Assembly: GCA_015222065.1 (NCBI GenBank) | Contig: JADFUQ010000298.1 | Span: 1-20,463, forward strand | DNA: 20,463 nt | Origin: Bacteroidota bacterium | Lineage (GTDB): Bacteria > Bacteroidota > Bacteroidia > Bacteroidales > VadinHA17 | Direction of reading: 5' to 3' | In this document: positions 1 through 7,572 of the stretch, one piece after another | How the letters are laid out: the number at the start of each line of letters is the position of its first letter | How positions within the stretch are numbered: the stretch's first letter is position 1 | Made by a program: the position numbers and the translations under genes | The notes under the pieces: generated by a model | What the model was told of the DNA's origin: nothing | Databases searched by the model: none | Seen by the model: only the letters and a program-made list of their open reading frames with translations

Positions 1-20
1 CAATTACCAAATGACCGAAA

Positions 21-90
21 CTGTTTTGATCATTGAATTTTTGAATATTGTAATTTATTTGAATTTTGGTGCTTGTCATTTGTGATTTTT
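21..90. repeat. AT-rich degenerate heptad array downstream of rnfE
   Basis: The 127 bases left of the rnfE stop contain no gene. A trinucleotide TTG recurs with its G at positions 28, 35, 43, 50, 61, 68, 75 and 82, that is at spacings of 7, 8, 7, 11, 7, 7 and 7. The bases between are mostly A and T. The period matches the better conserved 7-base arrays elsewhere in the window, although the unit here is different and more decayed. No rho-independent terminator is visible. If the array has an inverted partner, as three others do, it would lie beyond the window edge. Confidence 0.5.
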
Positions 91-127
91 ACTATTTACT
101 TAAACTTTTGGACTTTATAGACGGGTT

Positions 128-715
128 CTAAACAGTTTTCTTATTGATTTTGTTCATTATCATGATAAGGTATCCAAGTGTAATAAAAGCTCCGGGAGCG
201 AGTATAAAAAGAAGTATTCCATCACCGGGGATAAATTTGAAACCCAGAAATGATCCGTTGCCGAGTATCTCCCTGATTCCACCCAGAAAAAAGAGTGCCA
301 TAGTAAAACCGAGACCCATACCCAGGCCATCAACAACTGAAGAGGTGAAGGTATTCTTTGAAGCAAAAGCTTCTGCACGCCCCAAAATAAGGCAGTTAAC
401 CACTATTAATGGGATAAACAAACCGAGTTCATCAAACAGGCTGGGCAGATATGCCTGCATTAATAACTCAACAATAGTAACAAACGATGCAATGATAACA
501 ATGAATGAAGGGATCCTTACCTTGTCAGGAATAAAGCTTTTAACCATGGTAACTACAATATTTGACATAAGCAATACAAATGTAGTTGCCAGTCCCATTC
601 CCACTCCGTTAATTGCTGAAGTTGTTACACCAAGGGTAGGGCATAATCCCAGGAACAGAACGAAAACTGCATTTTCTCTAAAGAATCCTTTATTAAAATT
701 TTTCCACTGGTTCAT
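128..715 (-). CDS. rnfE: RnfE, membrane subunit of the Rnf ferredoxin:NAD+ oxidoreductase
   Basis: A 195-residue integral membrane protein of the RnfE/NqrD family, one of the two homologous membrane subunits (RnfA and RnfE) that carry an intramembrane iron centre in the ion-pumping Rnf complex. The family motif LGLCPTLGV holds Cys25, and VNCLILGRAEA holds Cys108. These are the two cysteines expected to ligate iron together with the RnfA pair. About six hydrophobic segments run along the protein. The start overlaps the rnfG stop by four bases (ATGA) and has a perfect AGGAGGT seven bases before it, so translation is probably coupled to rnfG. It is the last visible gene of the operon. NqrD is the alternative family, but the rnfB and rnfC neighbours decide for Rnf. 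Confidence 0.95.
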   Translation of the reverse strand: MNQWKNFNKGFFRENAVFVLFLGLCPTLGVTTSAINGVGMGLATTFVLLMSNIVVTMVKSFIPDKVRIPSFIVIIASFVTIVELLMQAYLPSLFDELGLFIPLIVVNCLILGRAEAFASKNTFTSSVVDGLGMGLGFTMALFFLGGIREILGNGSFLGFKFIPGDGILLFILAPGAFITLGYLIMIMNKINKKTV

Positions 716-1290
716 TTTTTACCTCCTTTCAGATAAGCATTACAGGCTCGATTTACTGCATCGCAATATGCACGGGAACTTATTGTCGAAGCTGTTATTG
801 CATCAACATCACCTCCATCTTTTTTTACATTCATATTGAAGTTTTCCGGATTAATACCTTGAAACTGCAGACTAAAATCAGATTTATCCTTTGACATTTT
901 ATCGCCCAGACCCGGTGTTTCTTTATGCTCGAGAACAACTATATCGTTAATTGAGCCGTCGGGTAAAATCCCTACCATTAACTTAATATTTCCGCTAAAC
1001 CCTTTGTTTGTAAATGTTTCAATTGCTGTTCCAACAAGCTTGTTATCTTCACGTGCCGGGTAAAAATATAAAGTATCATTATCAATGGCTATTTTATATT
1101 CCTCCTCGTTTGGCAAATTATTGAATTCAGGAAGAACCTCATTGATTGCTTTCATTTTTGCAGCCTGTTTAGCAGCGGCAATGGGTGTTTTGGTAAATTC
1201 ATACACTAATCCCAGGGCAGTTGATGCTGTTAATGTTATTACAAACAGGTTGATGACCATATTTGCAAAAGCAGAATCTTTCTTAGCCAT
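712..1290 (-). CDS. rnfG: RnfG, covalent-FMN electron-transfer subunit of Rnf
   Basis: A 192-residue FMN-binding protein with one N-terminal membrane anchor (about residues 10-31) and a periplasmic domain. It passes electrons within the Rnf complex through an FMN attached to threonine. The C-terminal motif DAITASTISS contains the likely flavinylated Thr169. It deviates from the classical D-x-x-(S/T)-G-A-T form by A for G and S for A. I believe this is usual for Bacteroidota RnfG, but I cannot check that here. The flavin transferase ApbE that would be needed is not in the window. The start overlaps the rnfD stop by eight bases and is preceded by AGGAGGT inside the rnfD reading frame. Confidence 0.93.
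   Translation of the reverse strand: MAKKDSAFANMVINLFVITLTASTALGLVYEFTKTPIAAAKQAAKMKAINEVLPEFNNLPNEEEYKIAIDNDTLYFYPAREDNKLVGTAIETFTNKGFSGNIKLMVGILPDGSINDIVVLEHKETPGLGDKMSKDKSDFSLQFQGINPENFNMNVKKDGGDVDAITASTISSRAYCDAVNRACNAYLKGGKK
713..727 (-). promoter_or_regulatory. Strong Shine-Dalgarno for rnfE inside the end of rnfG
   Basis: Read on the minus strand this is AGGAGGTAAAAAATG, a full anti-SD match seven bases from the ATG, embedded in the last codons of rnfG (...LKGGKK stop). Bacteroidota genes usually lack a clear SD, and most starts in this window do lack one, so this site fixes the start and suggests coupled, strong initiation. Confidence 0.8.
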
Positions 1291-2284
1291 TTTTCACCTC
1301 CTCTCCAAATCGTTTTGGTTTGATATAGTAATTTATCAGCGGAACAAATCCGTTCATAATAAGTATTGCAAATTGAACACCTTCAGGGTAGGATCCGAAT
1401 CGTCTGATTACTACTGTTAATATTCCGATGCAGATCCCGTAAATGATCATTCCTTTACCTGTCATGGGTGAGGTAACGTAATCAGTTGCCATAAAAATTG
1501 CTCCCAGCAGTATTCCTCCTGTCAGGATATGGAATAGTGGATCGGCATTTTTTTCCGGGTTTACAAACCAAAGAATACCTGTGAAAATTACGACAGTAAG
1601 GATTATTGATACAGGTATATGCCAGGTTATTATCTTTCTTAACAGCATATATGCCAAACCAAGAATTAGGGCAACTGCAGCAACTTCGCCAATGGATCCA
1701 CCCATGTTGCCAAAGAATAATTGCTGATAAGTCGGGATTTTGTCCATCAGATGTGAAATGGAATCTCCCTTACCCAGGCCTTCTTTAATAATACTTAATG
1801 GAGTTGCCCCGGTACTTGCATCAATATATTGAGTTTGAAATCCTTGTGCTTCAGGCCAGCTTGCCATTTTTGCGGGAAAAGAAATAAAAAGGAAGACTCT
1901 TCCCACGAGGGCCGGATTGAAGGGATTATTACCCAATCCCCCGAATGATAACTTTCCTACTCCAATTGCAAACAAACTGCCGAGGATAATAAGCCAAACA
2001 GGGAAATTGGAAGGAAGGCACAAGGAGAGTAATAAGCCCGTAATAACTGCTGAGCCATCCTGTATCGTAGTTTTTTTCTGCAAAAGGAACCGCTGGATCA
2101 GGAATTCAAATAAAACTGACGAAATTACCGCGACTGATATAACGATTACGGCACCCCATCCAAAATACAGGATTGAAGCCAATATTGCAGGTATAAGGGC
2201 GATGATGACACCGTACATAAGATTCGGAGTTGTATCTTTTCCGTAAATATGTGGCGAGGGAGAAACCGTTAGTAATTTACTCAT
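1283..2284 (-). CDS. rnfD: RnfD, membrane subunit with covalent FMN
   Basis: A 333-residue polytopic membrane protein of the RnfD/NqrB family, part of the Rnf redox-driven ion pump. The motif DASTGATPL around residues 155-163 carries the threonine (Thr161) expected to bind FMN through a phosphodiester bond. DGSAVITGLLL (76-86), NNPFNPALVGR (119-129) and FFGNMGGSIGE are further family signatures. Eight or more hydrophobic segments cover the rest. A 52-base gap separates it from rnfC upstream and it overlaps rnfG downstream by eight bases. No clear SD precedes its ATG, in contrast with rnfG and rnfE. Confidence 0.95.
   Translation of the reverse strand: MSKLLTVSPSPHIYGKDTTPNLMYGVIIALIPAILASILYFGWGAVIVISVAVISSVLFEFLIQRFLLQKKTTIQDGSAVITGLLLSLCLPSNFPVWLIILGSLFAIGVGKLSFGGLGNNPFNPALVGRVFLFISFPAKMASWPEAQGFQTQYIDASTGATPLSIIKEGLGKGDSISHLMDKIPTYQQLFFGNMGGSIGEVAAVALILGLAYMLLRKIITWHIPVSIILTVVIFTGILWFVNPEKNADPLFHILTGGILLGAIFMATDYVTSPMTGKGMIIYGICIGILTVVIRRFGSYPEGVQFAILIMNGFVPLINYYIKPKRFGEEVKNG
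1288..1302 (-). promoter_or_regulatory. Strong Shine-Dalgarno for rnfG inside the end of rnfD
   Basis: The minus strand reads AGGAGGTGAAAAATG within the last codons of rnfD (...GEEVKNG stop). It differs from the rnfE site in a single base over 15, so two consecutive membrane-subunit genes share the same initiation signal. Confidence 0.8.
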
Positions 2285-2336
2285 ATGAAATCAAATTTTT
2301 TTTTCACACTTATGTTATTTACTGAATAAAAACTTA

Positions 2337-3671
2337 TTACCTTTCTCTGATTATTTTTTTCACATCCGTTTTTCCAAGTCTGATAAAGTCGAGTAAAGGT
2401 CTGTTAGCCGGGCAGATATAGCTGCATGAACCACATTCAATACAATCCAAAACCATCTCTTTTTCCAGCCTGTAAAAATCCCAATTTTGAGTTAAAAGCA
2501 TTAATAAATACGGCTCAAGTCCCATAGGGCAAACAGTTACACATTTTGAACACCGGATGCAGGGTTCAATTGATTTTCTTTTCGTTTCATCTTCAGGTAA
2601 AACTAGTATTCCTGACATTCCTTTTATTACAGGTACATCAAGTGAGTTGAGAGCTTTGCCCATCATCAGTCCGCCACTTATTACCTTACCTGTATTTTCC
2701 GGAAGACCGCCGGCTGCTTCAATGAGGAACCGGATCGGGGTACCGATCCTGACAACAAAATTAGATGGTTTTTTCAGTGATTTACCGGAAACGGTTATTA
2801 TCCTGTTTATCAGTGGTTTGTTTTTTTGAACAGCTTCGTAAACTGCGTATGCTGTCGAAACATTATGAACAATAACGCCTACGTCGACAGGTAATTTCCG
2901 GGAAGGGACCTCCCGGCCTGTCAGAGCCTTAATGAGTTGTTTTTCACCTCCCTGGGGGTACTTTACTTCTAAAGGATATACTTCAATTCCATGAAATTTT
3001 GAGGCAATATCCTTTAAATGACAAACAGCATCAGCTTTATTATTTTCGATCCCTATCATAGCTTTCCTGACATTCAGGACTCTCATAAGGATCCGGATAC
3101 CCACCATCATTTCTTCACCATATTCAAGCATTAATCTGTGATCAGAAGTTAAATAAGGTTCACACTCAACTCCGTTAATGATGAGTGCTTTTGCTTTTTT
3201 ACCCTGGGGTAGTATAAGTTTAACATGTGACGGGAATGCTGCACCTCCTAATCCTACAATGCCTGATTCACGGATTTTTTCTAATATCTCATCTTTTGAA
3301 AATGTGATATCTTTCCGGAGATCAGTTGATTGAATTATGTTTTCTTCCCACTCATCTCCCTCAACCTCAATAACTATTGCAGGTTTTTTATAACCGGTAA
3401 GATCAGGTATTGAATCAATTTTAACAACTTTTCCCGACACTGATGAGTGAATACTGGCAGACACAAATCCTCTACCCTGTGCAATTAACTGTCCAACTTT
3501 AACAGTATCCCCTTTGCTGACAACAGGTATTGCAGGTACACCCATATGTTGAGAGAGTAGAATAGTTACTTTCTCCGGGAGTGGTAATATTTCAACAGGA
3601 CTTTTATCCGTGAGTTTATACTCCGCCGGATGAATTCCTCCCTTTCTAAATGTTTTTAGCATCTTACTCAT
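2337..3671 (-). CDS. rnfC: RnfC, NADH/FMN and 4Fe-4S subunit of Rnf
   Basis: A 444-residue soluble subunit held at the cytoplasmic face; it is the NAD-interacting part of the Rnf complex. The N-terminal ~100 residues have the RnfC barrel-sandwich look. A complex I 51-kDa-like flavin/NAD domain follows with GLGGAAFPSHVKL from residue 140 and NGVECEPYLTSDHRLM near 167-181, then an SLBB-like region. Two [4Fe-4S] sites close the protein: Cys371-374-377-381 and Cys410-413-416-420. The length is close to the short form of the family, without the long alanine/lysine-rich C-terminal tail of enterobacterial RsxC. It follows rnfB after 30 bases. Confidence 0.95.
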   Translation of the reverse strand: MSKMLKTFRKGGIHPAEYKLTDKSPVEILPLPEKVTILLSQHMGVPAIPVVSKGDTVKVGQLIAQGRGFVSASIHSSVSGKVVKIDSIPDLTGYKKPAIVIEVEGDEWEENIIQSTDLRKDITFSKDEILEKIRESGIVGLGGAAFPSHVKLILPQGKKAKALIINGVECEPYLTSDHRLMLEYGEEMMVGIRILMRVLNVRKAMIGIENNKADAVCHLKDIASKFHGIEVYPLEVKYPQGGEKQLIKALTGREVPSRKLPVDVGVIVHNVSTAYAVYEAVQKNKPLINRIITVSGKSLKKPSNFVVRIGTPIRFLIEAAGGLPENTGKVISGGLMMGKALNSLDVPVIKGMSGILVLPEDETKRKSIEPCIRCSKCVTVCPMGLEPYLLMLLTQNWDFYRLEKEMVLDCIECGSCSYICPANRPLLDFIRLGKTDVKKIIRER

Positions 3672-3701
3672 CCTGTTTCACTAAAGGATCTTATAATGAA
3701 C

Positions 3702-4562
3702 TTACTTTTTTATGTCAGTATTCACCTTTTCCGAGGTTTTATTTAATAGTGGAAAATTGATCTCGAGTATTGCATTAGTTGGGCATTCAGTGACACATCT
3801 TCTGCAAAGTGTACACATATCCGAATCTATAAAAGCCAGATTATTGCCCATTGTGATTGCTTCAAACTCACAAACTCTGAAACATTTTGTACATCCAATG
3901 CAGGTAACAGAACAATATTTCTTAGCAATTCCGCCTTTTTCTGTGTTAATACATGAAACAAATATTTGCCGGTCTTTTTTATTTTGCTTTCTTAGTTCAA
4001 TAATATCTCTCGGACAAGCTTCAACACAAGCACCACAGGCAGTACATTTTTCATCAATTACAACCGGCAGACCGGTTTTGTCATTCATATATATGGCTTC
4101 GAATTCACATACCTCCACACAATCATCCATGCCAAGGCATCCAACCGGGCAATCAGTGTCACCTACATATAATGCGGATGCTACTGCACATGATGAAGCG
4201 CCGTCGTAATGGTTTGTTCTCGGTCTGTTCTCAAATGATCCTGAGCATCGTATAACGGCAACTCTTGGATCAGTTTGTTTTGCTTTTTTGCCAAGGAGAT
4301 TTGCCACAATGTCCATGGTCTCCTGTCCGCCTACCGGGCAATAAAGATCATCGAGAGAATCTGAATTTACACATGCCTCCGCGAAATTTCTGCAGCCAGG
4401 ATACCCGCATCCTCCACAATTGGCAGCCGGCAGTGCATCCTCAACATCATGTATTATTGGATTTTCAAGAACCTTGAATTTTTGTGCAACCAGGTAAAGT
4501 ATTATTGCAGCTACAATACCCAGAGAACTGAGAGATAATATGGCTATCAATATGCTGCTCAT
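3702..4562 (-). CDS. rnfB: RnfB, multi-cluster ferredoxin entry subunit of Rnf
   Basis: A 286-residue membrane-anchored iron-sulfur protein that accepts electrons from reduced ferredoxin. One hydrophobic N-terminal helix (about 4-26) is followed by the Fe-S domain with Cys49, Cys52, Cys57 and Cys75. Four further four-cysteine groups follow: 138-142-148-152, 173-176-179-183, 221-224-227-231 and 250-253-256-260. The protein is therefore longer and richer in clusters than the ~190-residue proteobacterial RsxB, and resembles the long form of anaerobes. Its start overlaps the end of the rseC-like gene by four bases (ATGA). Confidence 0.95.
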   Translation of the reverse strand: MSSILIAILSLSSLGIVAAIILYLVAQKFKVLENPIIHDVEDALPAANCGGCGYPGCRNFAEACVNSDSLDDLYCPVGGQETMDIVANLLGKKAKQTDPRVAVIRCSGSFENRPRTNHYDGASSCAVASALYVGDTDCPVGCLGMDDCVEVCEFEAIYMNDKTGLPVVIDEKCTACGACVEACPRDIIELRKQNKKDRQIFVSCINTEKGGIAKKYCSVTCIGCTKCFRVCEFEAITMGNNLAFIDSDMCTLCRRCVTECPTNAILEINFPLLNKTSEKVNTDIKK

Positions 4563-4981
4563 TGTTCCTGTTTTTTGATTGCAAAGGTGAATTTATTCCT
4601 GATTTTTTCTTTGTAGTAATATAAGACCAGATAGTAAGGTGCCAGAGCACCCAGGGAAATGAGACCGGCCAATACCTCATTCCGGGTAAGGAAACTAGTG
4701 ATAATCAAAGTTATTAATACTATGATAAAGGGTTGAACATAACCAAGATAAAGGGCTTTAAAACCCAGGGTTTGATGCAGAATGACCTGAACTTCCTGGC
4801 CAACCGAAAAATCACCGGTGTTTGGAACCTCAACAATCTTATCCTTAACATCGGATATGGAACAAATACCTTTCGCACTGCATGATGAACATGCTGGGTA
4901 GGTTGTGATATTAACACTTATTTTGGAAGAGTCAATACTTGTAATTACTCCGGGATGTTTAATTTCTTTAGTTGTTCCCAT
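4559..4981 (-). CDS. rseC: RseC-family protein (SoxR-reducing system), first gene of the rnf operon
   Basis: A 140-residue membrane protein of the RseC/SoxR-reducing family. The N-terminal soluble part has the cysteine cluster CSSCSAKGIC (Cys31, 34, 40), and two hydrophobic helices follow at about 77-97 and 103-123. In Bacteroidota this family commonly heads the rnf operon. The role there is not established; a redox or assembly function with Rnf is inferred from linkage. It is the promoter-proximal gene: the ATG lies about 20 bases downstream of a strong -7 box, so the leader is very short. Confidence 0.88.
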   Translation of the reverse strand: MGTTKEIKHPGVITSIDSSKISVNITTYPACSSCSAKGICSISDVKDKIVEVPNTGDFSVGQEVQVILHQTLGFKALYLGYVQPFIIVLITLIITSFLTRNEVLAGLISLGALAPYYLVLYYYKEKIRNKFTFAIKKQEQ

Positions 4982-5002
4982 TTACCCTAAAATAATAGTT
5001 TG

Positions 5003-5031
5003 CAAAGTTAAAAAGAATAGAAGAAAACAAA
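5003..5031 (-). promoter_or_regulatory. Promoter of the rseC-rnf operon (Bacteroidota type)
   Basis: On the minus strand, TTTG at 5028-5031 (the -33 element) is followed after exactly 17 bases by TAACTTTG at 5003-5010, a perfect match to the TAnnTTTG -7 consensus of Bacteroidota primary sigma factor. It points at the rseC ATG (4981) and leaves a leader of roughly 15 bases. Confidence 0.8.
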
Positions 5032-5085
5032 ATGTAGTTTGTCAGGTTTTGCAATATATTGACAATTTAATGTATCGGAATTTAA

Positions 5086-5127
5086 CTTCGTGGACCGCAT
5101 TCGTATAAAGCTTTAGCAGTTACGAAG
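5086..5127. repeat. Competing inverted repeats in the recG-rseC gap
   Basis: TACGAAG at 5121-5127 can pair through TACGAA with TTCGTA (5100-5105), or through ACGAAG with CTTCGT (5086-5091). The two pairings exclude each other. They lie after the recG stop and before the rnf promoter. No T-tract follows, so this is not a standard terminator. It may be chance. Confidence 0.3.
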
Positions 5128-5141
5128 CTATGTTCTATACT

Positions 5142-7247
5142 TTAACTTATTGAGCTCCAGTTGATATTCTCTTTCCTCAGCTTTTTTAATTGTGATACAA
5201 GGATTGAATTATCAGGTTTAATAAGATGTGGATCCTTTTCTATTATCTCTTCGGCACGATCTCTGGCGTATTGAAGGATTTGTCCGTCTTTTCCCAGGTT
5301 GGCAATTTTAAGATTGAATGCAATGCCACTTTGTTGTGTTCCCTCCAGGTCTCCCGGTCCGCGCAATTTCAGATCAACTTCAGCAATTTCGAAACCATCA
5401 TTTGTTTCAACCATTGTTTCAATTCTTTTTCTTGCTTCATGAGTGAGTTTCGTTGAGGTCATAAGTATACAATAGGATTGGTCTGCTCCTCTTCCAACCC
5501 TGCCCCGCAATTGGTGAAGTTGGGATAAGCCGAATCTTTCAGCACTTTCAATAACCATTACGGAAGCATTAGGTATATCAACTCCAATTTCGATTACAGT
5601 TGTAGCTATCATAATATGGGTTTGTCCCTTCACAAAATACCTCATGGAAATATCTTTTTCTTCGGATTTCATTCTTCCATGTACAATACTCACCGCGTAT
5701 TCCGGTGGTGGAAATTCCCTAACTATACCTTCGTAGCCATCTTCCAGATCTTTATAATCCATTTTTTCGGATTCCCGGATAAGTGGATATACAATATATA
5801 TTTGTTGTCCTTTCTTAATTTGTTTACGCAGAAAACCGAAAAGTCTTAATCTTTTTGAGTCGTAATAATGTGCTGTTATTACAGGTTTTCTTCCCGGTGG
5901 TAGTTCGTCAATAACTGATATTTCGAGATCACCATAAAGTGTCATTGCAAGTGTCCGCGGAATAGGTGTCGCGGTCATTACCAGAACATGGGGAGGTTGT
6001 GTGTTTTTTTTCCAAAGCTTTGCTCTCTGTGCAACTCCAAAACGATGCTGTTCATCAATAACTACGAGACCGAGATTATGGAATTTAACAACTTCTTCAA
6101 TTAATGCATGTGTACCTACAAGGATATTAAGTTTTCCTTCTTTAAGATTTTTAAACAATTCTTTTCTTTCTGATTGTTTTGTAGAACCTGTAAGTAGTGC
6201 AATTTGAATATCCATATTCTCCAGCATTTTTGTAAGTGTCTGGAAATGCTGTTTGGCAAGTATTTCGGTGGGAGCCATCATACAAGACTGGAAACCATTA
6301 TCAAGCCCTATAAGCATGCTCATTAATGCAACAAGTGTTTTTCCACAACCGACATCCCCCTGAAGAAGCCTGTTCATATGCTTCCCGGAACCGGTATCCT
6401 GCCTGATCTCTTTCAGTACCCTTTTCTGGGCTGAGGTCAATTCAAATGGAAGATGTTTATGATAAAAAGTATTGAAATTATTACCTACGGTTGAGAAAAC
6501 ATGTCCTGTGAATTCTTTACTTCTTGTTTTTTTCTGTTTAAACAGGTTTAGCTGAATATAAAAAAGTTCTTCAAATTTTAGTCTGAATTCTGCTTTTTTT
6601 AGAATAGTGGGGTTTTTTGGAAAGTGAATATTGAGAAGTGCCTCGTTCAATGATAAAAGCTTTAGCTCCTTAATCATGTAGGATGGCATTGTTTCCCTGA
6701 TTTTTCCTTCAACTTGCTGAAGAAGATTGTTCAGTAGTTTCTGAATAGCTTTTGAATTGAGATAGCTTCTTTTTAGTGTTTCGCTTGTATTGTAAAAGGA
6801 TTGTAAGGAAGCATTGATCTTACTCTTCAGTGTTTCCTGTGCTTCAATTTCAGGGTGGATTACATTTATTCTATTATTGAAAATTCCGGGTTTACCGAAA
6901 ACTACATATTCTATTCCGGTCTTAAGACTCTCTTTTATCCATTGAATACCCCGGAACCATACAAGTTCAATAGTTCCTGTATCATCAGTAAAATTTGCAA
7001 CAAGTCTTTTGTTTCTTTTATAGCCTACTGTTTCAAAGCTGGTTATGCGGCCTTTGATCTGAATGTATGGAAGACTGCTGTTTATTTCTCTGATAGTATA
7101 GAACTTTGTCCTGTCAACATATTTGTATGGGAAATAATACAAAAGGTCTTCAAAACATCTGATTTGAAGCTCCTTTCTTAATAAATCAGCTCTTTTTGGT
7201 CCAACCCCGCTTAAATATTGTATGTCGGTTTTCAGAATATCAGACAT
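5142..7247 (-). CDS. recG: ATP-dependent DNA helicase RecG
   Basis: A 701-residue RecG that processes stalled forks and branched DNA. Numbering from the chosen ATG: the N-terminal helical and wedge OB-fold part runs to about residue 250. The SF2 helicase core has Walker A GDVGCGKT (297-304), DEQH (398-401), TATPIPRT (425-432), a motif V region with TTVIEIGVDIPNA, and QLRGRVGRG as motif VI. The frame is open 14 codons further upstream to a TTG. That TTG lies inside a likely -7 promoter box (7287-7294), and the family begins with the short stretch before YLSGVGPKRA, so the ATG at 7245-7247 is preferred. It is followed on the same strand by the rnf operon, 160 bases away. Confidence 0.96.
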   Translation of the reverse strand: MSDILKTDIQYLSGVGPKRADLLRKELQIRCFEDLLYYFPYKYVDRTKFYTIREINSSLPYIQIKGRITSFETVGYKRNKRLVANFTDDTGTIELVWFRGIQWIKESLKTGIEYVVFGKPGIFNNRINVIHPEIEAQETLKSKINASLQSFYNTSETLKRSYLNSKAIQKLLNNLLQQVEGKIRETMPSYMIKELKLLSLNEALLNIHFPKNPTILKKAEFRLKFEELFYIQLNLFKQKKTRSKEFTGHVFSTVGNNFNTFYHKHLPFELTSAQKRVLKEIRQDTGSGKHMNRLLQGDVGCGKTLVALMSMLIGLDNGFQSCMMAPTEILAKQHFQTLTKMLENMDIQIALLTGSTKQSERKELFKNLKEGKLNILVGTHALIEEVVKFHNLGLVVIDEQHRFGVAQRAKLWKKNTQPPHVLVMTATPIPRTLAMTLYGDLEISVIDELPPGRKPVITAHYYDSKRLRLFGFLRKQIKKGQQIYIVYPLIRESEKMDYKDLEDGYEGIVREFPPPEYAVSIVHGRMKSEEKDISMRYFVKGQTHIMIATTVIEIGVDIPNASVMVIESAERFGLSQLHQLRGRVGRGADQSYCILMTSTKLTHEARKRIETMVETNDGFEIAEVDLKLRGPGDLEGTQQSGIAFNLKIANLGKDGQILQYARDRAEEIIEKDPHLIKPDNSILVSQLKKLRKENINWSSIS

Positions 7248-7286
7248 TGGAAAAAGACTTATTTTGAATAAAAAAATATAGCTTCG

Positions 7287-7294
7287 CAAATTAA
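7287..7294 (-). promoter_or_regulatory. Possible -7 box of recG
   Basis: The minus strand reads TTAATTTG followed by CG, seven of eight matches to TAnnTTTG, some 40 bases before the recG ATG. The upstream region is a T-run, so a -33 element cannot be placed with confidence. Confidence 0.35.
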
Positions 7295-7321
7295 TTAAAA
7301 AAAAATAATTAATCTATGTTG

Positions 7322-7349
7322 CTGGTTACTGGTAACTGGTAACTGGTTG
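7322..7349. repeat. Left arm of an inverted heptamer-array pair
   Basis: Four consecutive 7-base units occur: CTGGTTA, CTGGTAA, CTGGTAA, CTGGTTG. They are reverse complements of the units in the right arm at 7514-7555, with a 164-base spacer. The 325-base gap between the recG and methyltransferase starts therefore holds two promoter candidates and this pair of arms. Confidence 0.85.
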
Positions 7350-7390
7350 CCAGTGTGTCAACAATAAACATACTGGTGAGTTATTGTATA

Positions 7391-7422
7391 TTGGATATAT
7401 TATCAGCATATTTATACTTTTG
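7391..7422 (+). promoter_or_regulatory. Possible promoter of the methyltransferase gene
   Basis: TACTTTTG at 7415-7422 matches TAnnTTTG exactly. TTGG at 7391-7394, 20 bases upstream, could serve as the -33 element. Transcription from here would carry the right heptamer arm in a leader of about 140 bases. Confidence 0.4.
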
Positions 7423-7513
7423 CCTTGACACTGGTTTTTGGTCTGTTAGGAAAATGATTAATTATTGAATTAAGCACACATTGATTTTTTAAACAATTGA
7501 ATTATAGTATATT

Positions 7514-7555
7514 AACCAGTAACCAGTAACCAGTAACTAGTAACGAGCAACTAGT
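7514..7555. repeat. Right arm of the inverted heptamer-array pair
   Basis: Six 7-base units occur without interruption: AACCAGT three times, then AACTAGT, AACGAGC, AACTAGT. The array ends 17 bases before the methyltransferase ATG. It is the inverted counterpart of 7322-7349, and the first three units are perfect copies. Confidence 0.9.
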
Positions 7556-7572
7556 AACTTAAGATTTTATTT

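Noticed and set aside
144..839. Open frame of 231 codons on the plus strand opposite rnfE and rnfG
   Set aside because: It lies antisense to two well-conserved genes that overlap by ATGA. Its translation has no recognisable domain and crosses the gene boundary.
3712..4209. Open frame of 165 codons on the plus strand opposite rnfB
   Set aside because: It is the complement of the cysteine-rich rnfB sequence, with no start signal and no family resemblance.
7248..7289. Upstream extension of RecG to a TTG
   Set aside because: The TTG lies in a likely promoter box, and the 14 added residues are outside the conserved RecG start; the ATG at 7247 fits better.
7322..7555. CRISPR array
   Set aside because: Units are seven bases with no spacers, the arms are inverted, and no cas gene is present.
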